Below, one piece after another: positions 59,893-64,000 of a stretch of DNA of 64,000 nt; positions within the stretch are counted from its first letter, which is position 1; every line of letters starts with the position of its first letter. The DNA is from Aeromicrobium terrae (GTDB taxonomy: Bacteria; Actinomycetota; Actinomycetes; Propionibacteriales; Nocardioidaceae): positions 372,001 through 436,000 of the forward strand of contig NZ_VDUX01000001.1 of NCBI RefSeq assembly GCF_008039565.1, in the 5' to 3' direction. The notes below the pieces were generated by a model, which was given only the letters and a program-made list of their open reading frames with translations, was not told the origin of the DNA and did not search any database. The position numbers and the translations under genes are program-made.

Positions 59893-60628
59893 CGCCCCAC
59901 CAGTCGACGATGCGGTCGACGACCGGTGCGGGTGTCTTCGCCCAGCCGACGTGGTGCGTCGTCCCTCCTTCGGGGACGGCGCTCCGCTCGTAGGTCCAGC
60001 GGGTGAGGGCGTGCGGGTCGACCAGCTGGTCGACGAACCGCTGGGTGGCCGGCAGGCGGGCGTAGGTGTCGCCCTCGAGGTCGATCACGAGCGTCGGCGT
60101 CGTGATGGTCTCGGGCACGTCGAACGGCGGGCGTCCCGTCCGGACCATGTGCGCCCACTCGCGCATCAACGTGGCGGCCCCGGGCGCCCCGAACAGCGGC
60201 TTCGGGACGAATCCGCGGACGCGAGCCGCGGCGGTGATCGCGGTGCTCATCGCAAGCAGCGGCAGCCCGCCCTGCGGGTAGTGGCGGAAGTACGGCAGGG
60301 ACGCCCCGACGACCACGAAGGCGTCCGTGGGGTCGTGGTGGAGCTGGTGCCCGGCGCCCATCTGCGCCCCGAGACTGTGGCCCAGGAGCACCACTGGACG
60401 CTCCGGCTGCTCGGACCGCGCCTTCGCCACAGCGTCCGCGATGGTGCCGATCTCGTCCGCGTACGACCAGTCGTTCGACCGCGACGCCGGAGCGTCGTCC
60501 CGCTCGAACCCGCGACGAGGGAGCGCGACAGCGTCCCAGCCGCGCTCCTCGATCGCCGTGGTGACCGCGCGGTAGAACCGCGACGGGACCGACATGGCCG
60601 ACGAGATCAGGACGACGGGGTTGGTCAC
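59876..60628 (-). CDS. Alpha/beta hydrolase
   Basis: 250 aa. Nucleophile elbow VLLGHSLGAQ (Ser near 88), preceded by an oxyanion strand VVLISSAMSVPSRFYR; the acid is probably in TLVIDLEGDTYA and the His in EGGTTHHVGW. Belongs to a group of serine hydrolases annotated as uncharacterised alpha/beta hydrolases. GTG 60628 is chosen (GGGGGTG before it); the longer frame to 60694 has an unlikely basic leader. Substrate unknown. Confidence 0.85.
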   Translation of the reverse strand: MTNPVVLISSAMSVPSRFYRAVTTAIEERGWDAVALPRRGFERDDAPASRSNDWSYADEIGTIADAVAKARSEQPERPVVLLGHSLGAQMGAGHQLHHDPTDAFVVVGASLPYFRHYPQGGLPLLAMSTAITAAARVRGFVPKPLFGAPGAATLMREWAHMVRTGRPPFDVPETITTPTLVIDLEGDTYARLPATQRFVDQLVDPHALTRWTYERSAVPEGGTTHHVGWAKTPAPVVDRIVDWWGATGPQ

Positions 60629-60644
60629 CCCCACATTCTGCTGG

Positions 60645-61349
60645 TCAGATCGACGCCGACAGGATCGGGTCCGACGTGGGAGTCTTCGAGCCACCCTTGG
60701 GCTCGACGGTCACCGCCAGCGCGTCGACACCCTTGATGCCGTCCACGAGCATCATCCCAGGGCCGCGGCCCATGACGCCGGCCGACGTGGTGCGACCGTC
60801 GTGGACGGTCCACAGCTGGTACACCTGGTCCGACCGCAGGGCGCGCAACGAGGTGCCCACCACGACGGCGGCGTCGTGCGACGGGGACGAGATCACGCGC
60901 ACGGAGGCGCCTCCCGTTGACGCGTCGACGGACATCGCCGCGTCTGACGAGGTCAGCACCGCGACCATCTCGTCGCGCTCGGCGCGGAGGTCGTCGGCCT
61001 TCTGGTGCTCGTTGACGAACCCGGCGATGCTCACCGCGGCGACGACGGCTGCCGCCGCGACGGCGATCCGCGGCAGGGCGCGGCGGAGGCGGCTGCGCTG
61101 GGCCATCGCGGTGACCACCGGTCGCTCCTGCGGCGTGGTGGCCGCCATCGCCATCAGCCGGTCACGAAGCTCGGGGGGAGGGGTCTCGGCCTGGGCGCCG
61201 CCGATGCGGCTGGCGGTCTCCGCGAAGCCGCCCAGCTCGGACCGGCACAGCTCGCACTGGGCCAGGTGGGCCTCGAAGACGTTGCGCTCGTCCGGCTCGA
61301 GCGCGTCGAGGACGTACGGAGCCAGCAGGTGGTGGATGTCAGTCGTCAT
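60645..61349 (-). CDS. rskA: Anti-sigma-K factor RskA
   Basis: 234 aa. N-terminal zinc-binding anti-sigma motif FEAHLAQCELCRSEL (HX3CX2C, about 25-39), central transmembrane helix (about 92-112), extracytoplasmic RskA domain (VYQLWTVHDGRTTSAGVMGRGPG). Holds SigK at the membrane until regulated proteolysis. ATG overlaps the sigK stop by four bases. Confidence 0.93.
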   Translation of the reverse strand: MTTDIHHLLAPYVLDALEPDERNVFEAHLAQCELCRSELGGFAETASRIGGAQAETPPPELRDRLMAMAATTPQERPVVTAMAQRSRLRRALPRIAVAAAAVVAAVSIAGFVNEHQKADDLRAERDEMVAVLTSSDAAMSVDASTGGASVRVISSPSHDAAVVVGTSLRALRSDQVYQLWTVHDGRTTSAGVMGRGPGMMLVDGIKGVDALAVTVEPKGGSKTPTSDPILSASI

Positions 61350-61972
61350 GACTCGACTCCCATGCAGTCGCGCAGACGGACCAGGCCGTCGCGCATCCGG
61401 GTCTTGATGGTGGACGTGTTCGCGCCGAGGACCTCGGCGGTCTCCGCGTAGGTGTAGCCCTGGAAGTAGGCGAGCGTGATCGCCTCGTGCTGCAGCTCGG
61501 TCAGGCCCTCCATGCAGCGGCGGACCTGCTCGTGCTCGAGCCTCAGGCTGACGGTCTCGTCGACGACGTCGTGGTCGGGGCCGGGGGTCCAGTCGTAGGT
61601 GCGCTCGCGGTTGGTGGCCGACTGGTCGCGGCGCACGGCGTCCACCGCGCGCCGGTGGGCGAGGGTGAGCACCCAGCTCTTCGCGCGGCCACGCGCCGGG
61701 TCGAAGCGTGCGGCCGTCTGCCAGACCTGGAGGAAGACCTCCTGGGCGACCTCCTCGGCACGCGCAGGGTCGCGGATGACGCGACGGGCGAGTCCGTAGA
61801 CCGAGCTCCCGAGGGAGTCGTAGAGCGCGCCGAACGCGGCGTCGTCGCCGCGGGCGACCCGCTGGAGGAGCTCGTCGTCGCCTGGTGGCGACGTCGGCTC
61901 CGCGGCCACGCCGAGGTGGCGGTTGCTCCTGCTCGCTGCGGGCACGCGGACTCCTGTGGGACGGGGGTTCAC
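61346..61972 (-). CDS. sigK: ECF sigma factor SigK
   Basis: 208 aa. Region 2 (about 35-100: FGALYDSLGSSVYGLARRVIRDPARAEEVAQEVFLQVWQTAARFDPARGRAKSWVLTLAHRRAVDAVR) and region 4 (about 145-200: LTELQHEAITLAYFQGYTYAETAEVLGANTSTIKTRMRDGLVRLRDCM). Group ECF19 (SigK) by its RskA partner. GTG 61972 lies six bases from a possible SigK-type promoter (61978-62004), implying a leaderless autoregulated transcript; an internal GTG at residue 10 is an alternative. Confidence 0.92.
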   Translation of the reverse strand: MNPRPTGVRVPAASRSNRHLGVAAEPTSPPGDDELLQRVARGDDAAFGALYDSLGSSVYGLARRVIRDPARAEEVAQEVFLQVWQTAARFDPARGRAKSWVLTLAHRRAVDAVRRDQSATNRERTYDWTPGPDHDVVDETVSLRLEHEQVRRCMEGLTELQHEAITLAYFQGYTYAETAEVLGANTSTIKTRMRDGLVRLRDCMGVES

Positions 61973-61977
61973 CTGGG

Positions 61978-62004
61978 GTTCGTCGCCGATGCCCCGAGGG
62001 ATGG
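61978..62004 (-). promoter_or_regulatory. Candidate SigK-dependent promoter of sigK-rskA
   Basis: Minus strand: CCATCC (62004-61999), 15 bases, ACGAAC (61983-61978). I recall the mycobacterial SigK consensus as CCATCC and CCGAAT; the -35 is exact, the -10 has two mismatches and the spacer is slightly short. Confidence 0.4.
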
Positions 62005-62059
62005 GTCTGAGCCCGTTCGGGTCACCAGGCTACGCGGCGACGCCGGTACCGTGGACCCC

Positions 62060-63256
62060 ATGAGCTCCACCGCACGGCCGGCGTTCGACCGGCTCGATCC
62101 GTTGTCCCTCGACGACCTGCTCAGCGCCGAGGAGATCGCCATCCGCGACACCGTCCGCTCGGTGCTCGCCGACCGGGTCCAGCCGCAGGTCGCGGGCTGG
62201 TTCGAGCGCGGCGAGGTGGAGAAGCCGCGCGAGCTGATCCGCACGTTCGGCGAGCTGGGTCTGCTAGGCATGCACCTCGACGGATACGGCCTTCCCGGGC
62301 TGTCCTCGGTGGACTACGGCCTCGCCTGCGTCGAGCTCGAGGCGGTCGACTCCGGCGTGCGCTCGATGGTCTCGGTGCAGGGCTCGCTCGCGATGTTCGC
62401 GATCTGGCGTTTCGGCTCGGAGGAGCAGAAGCAGCAGTGGCTCCCGCCCATGGGCACCGGGGAGGCCGTCGGCTGCTTCGGCCTGACAGAGCCCGACCAT
62501 GGGTCCGACCCCGGCAGCATGCGCACCCGTGCCCGCAAGGACGGCGGCGACTGGATCCTCGACGGCACGAAGATGTGGATCACGAACGGCTCGATCGCCG
62601 ACGTCGCGGTCGTGTGGGCCCAGACCGAGGAGGGGATCCGCGGCTTCGTGGTTCCCACCGACACGCCCGGCTTCACCGCCAACACGATCAAGCACAAGAT
62701 GTCGCTGCGCGCGTCCGTGACGTCGGAGCTGGTGCTCGAGGGCGTGCGCCTGCCGGCCGACGCCGCGCTGCCCGACGTCACCGGGCTGAAGGGCCCGTTG
62801 TCCTGCCTCACCGAGGCGCGCTACGGCATCGTCTGGGGCGCCCTGGGCGCCGCTCGCTCGTCGTACGAGACGGCGCTGGAGTACTCCCGCACCCGGCAGC
62901 AGTTCGGGCGGCCGATCGGCGGGTTCCAGCTCACGCAGGCGAAGCTCGCCGACATGTGCCTGGAGCTGCACAAGGGTCTCCTGCTCGCACTGCACCTGGG
63001 CCGCCGCAAGGACTCGGTGGGGCTCACGCCGGAGCAGGTCAGCTTCGGGAAGCTCAACAACGTCCGCGAGGCGCTGGACATCTGTCGCACGGCGCGCACC
63101 ATCCTGGGCGCCAACGGCATCTCGCTGGAGTACCCGGTGATCCGGCACATGAACAACCTCGAGTCCGTGCTCACGTACGAGGGCACCGTCGAGATGCACG
63201 CGCTGGTCCTGGGCCAGGCCCTGACCGGCGAGAACGCGTTCGGCGCCCAGCGGTGA
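62060..63256 (+). CDS. Acyl-CoA dehydrogenase, glutaryl-CoA dehydrogenase type
   Basis: 398 aa flavoprotein. ELEAVDSGVRSMVSVQGSLAMFAIW has the Arg that binds the glutaryl carboxylate in glutaryl-CoA dehydrogenases; CFGLTEPDHGSDPGSM and KMWITNGSIADVAVVWA are FAD/substrate segments; the catalytic Glu lies in TYEGTVEMHALVLGQALTGENAF. Probably converts glutaryl-CoA to crotonyl-CoA in lysine/tryptophan breakdown. ATG 62060 is the family start; the longer open frame overlaps sigK antisense. No electron-transfer flavoprotein genes are nearby. Confidence 0.92.
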   Translation: MSSTARPAFDRLDPLSLDDLLSAEEIAIRDTVRSVLADRVQPQVAGWFERGEVEKPRELIRTFGELGLLGMHLDGYGLPGLSSVDYGLACVELEAVDSGVRSMVSVQGSLAMFAIWRFGSEEQKQQWLPPMGTGEAVGCFGLTEPDHGSDPGSMRTRARKDGGDWILDGTKMWITNGSIADVAVVWAQTEEGIRGFVVPTDTPGFTANTIKHKMSLRASVTSELVLEGVRLPADAALPDVTGLKGPLSCLTEARYGIVWGALGAARSSYETALEYSRTRQQFGRPIGGFQLTQAKLADMCLELHKGLLLALHLGRRKDSVGLTPEQVSFGKLNNVREALDICRTARTILGANGISLEYPVIRHMNNLESVLTYEGTVEMHALVLGQALTGENAFGAQR

Positions 63257-63618
63257 ACGAGACCGTCGTCAACGCGATCGCGCTGCTCGCGGTCGCGGTC
63301 GCCGCCCACGCGGCGTGGCACACGCTGCGCGACGCCCCGTTCAGCAACCCGCTGTTCTACTCGGTGGCGGCCCTGGAGGTGGCGCTCCTCGGGCTGCTCA
63401 TCGGCGGGTCCGTCGCGCTCGGCCGCACCGATCGCGACGTCGACGGCGTGCTGCTGGTCTCGTACCTCGTCACGATCGTGGTGATCCCGCCGGCCGCGGT
63501 CCTCTGGGGCATCGCGGAGAAGAGTCGCTGGGGCACCGGCGTGGTGGTCGTCGCGATGCTCACCACCGCCGTCCTCTGCGTCCGCGTCGAGCAGATCTGG
63601 GACGCGGTCCGTGTCTGA
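63253..63618 (+). CDS. Four-helix membrane protein
   Basis: 121 aa. Helices at about 4-22, 34-54, 65-88 and 97-115; motifs few (AAWHTLRDAPFSNPLFYSVAALEV). No family recognised. GTG overlaps the dehydrogenase stop (GTGA) and its end overlaps the next membrane protein by eight bases, so the two are a coupled pair. Confidence 0.8.
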   Translation: MNETVVNAIALLAVAVAAHAAWHTLRDAPFSNPLFYSVAALEVALLGLLIGGSVALGRTDRDVDGVLLVSYLVTIVVIPPAAVLWGIAEKSRWGTGVVVVAMLTTAVLCVRVEQIWDAVRV

Positions 63619-64000
63619 GCGCGCCTCGACGGCCCACGGGTTCGGCCGCGCGCTGGTGGCCGTCTACGCGGTGTTCGCGGTGGCCGCCTCGGCGCGGTCG
63701 ATCTTCCAGCTGATCACCAAGGCGGACGAGGCCCCGTTCGCGTACGCCCTGTCAGCCGTCGCCGGCGTGGTCTACGTGGTCGCCACCTACGCGCTGGCCA
63801 CTGACCACCGGCGGCTCGCGACCGCCACGATCGGTTTCGAGCTGGTCGGCGTGCTGACCGTCGGGGTCCTGTCCCTGGCGGACGAGTCGCTGTTCCCGGA
63901 CCAGACCGTGTGGTCCGACTTCGGCTCCGGCTACGGCTACGTCCCGCTCGTGCTGCCGTTCGTGGGCCTGTGGTGGCTGCTGCGGAGCCGGGGCGGACAT
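63611..64000 (+). CDS. Membrane protein, truncated by the window edge
   Basis: Frame open for 130 codons from GTG 63611 to the window end. Hydrophobic helices at about 11-28, 45-62, 70-90 and 108-125; acidic loop DESLFPDQTVWSDFGSGYG. Together with the preceding gene it resembles the paired small integral membrane proteins found near acyl-CoA genes in actinobacteria; no named function. The stop lies beyond the window. Confidence 0.75.
   Translation, partial: MSERASTAHGFGRALVAVYAVFAVAASARSIFQLITKADEAPFAYALSAVAGVVYVVATYALATDHRRLATATIGFELVGVLTVGVLSLADESLFPDQTVWSDFGSGYGYVPLVLPFVGLWWLLRSRGGH

Overview
The window is a high-GC (about 70%) chromosomal segment of an actinobacterium. The rRNA operon is 16S-23S-5S with no tRNA in the spacer. 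Most genes abut or overlap by ATGA or GTGA, GTG starts are common, and gene order follows the actinobacterial core. Synteny and the 16S variable regions suggest Propionibacteriales/Nocardioidaceae, perhaps Aeromicrobium; the genus is inference. I see no prophage, transposon, CRISPR array or defence island. It reads as core genome.

Layout. 1-163: tail of a sensor kinase. 174-3772: pheST. 3774-6137 (minus): LemA and a DUF2207 membrane protein. 6204-14949: a complete arginine block, argG-C-J-B-D-F-R-H, headed by an ARG-box-like operator, with mpg attached. 15516-17329: a DapB-like oxidoreductase behind a KstR-like palindrome, then a DsbA/FrnE oxidoreductase with a tiny coupled CxxxxC ORF. 17407-18672: tyrS. 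18717-24351: rRNA operon with two promoters, structured leader, processing stem and terminator.

24375-43946 is a long conserved run: TPR protein, SSB-like protein, HAD phosphatase, small protein, tlyA, nadK, recN, (a convergent cyclase), steA, steB, pyrG, Nudix, xerD, parA, small DNA-binding-like protein, scpA, scpB, rluB, tyrA, cmk, plsC, der. It matches the Rv1692-Rv1713 neighbourhood of Mycobacterium tuberculosis as I remember it. 43956-45650 (minus): tRNA-Pro(GGG), an S4 protein and rocD. 45673-49334: a copper block (membrane protein, YcnI, CopC, CopD-CtaG fusion). Then sodA (minus), pgsA-type transferase, DUF881-Sbp-DUF881, gcvH, garA, ftsR-like MerR, DUF151, a second MerR, a glycine riboswitch and gcvP (compare Rv1822-Rv1832). 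The end holds an AraC regulator divergent from a DUF4242 protein, a hydrolase, sigK-rskA, a glutaryl-CoA dehydrogenase and two small membrane proteins.

The most unusual signal is a family of short (about 35-40 bp) GC-rich palindromic repeats in five unrelated core genes (pheT, argD, nadK, pyrG, rluB). They lie in more than one reading frame and in both orientations and add extra residues without breaking the frame. Two copies share 29 identical bases. They resemble the protein-embedded palindromic elements of Rickettsia, which I do not know from this lineage. Secondary points: a palindrome-rich 264-bp control region before the second MerR gene, candidate autoregulatory sites for sigK and the AraC/DUF4242 pair, and an E. 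coli-type ArgG in an actinobacterial operon.
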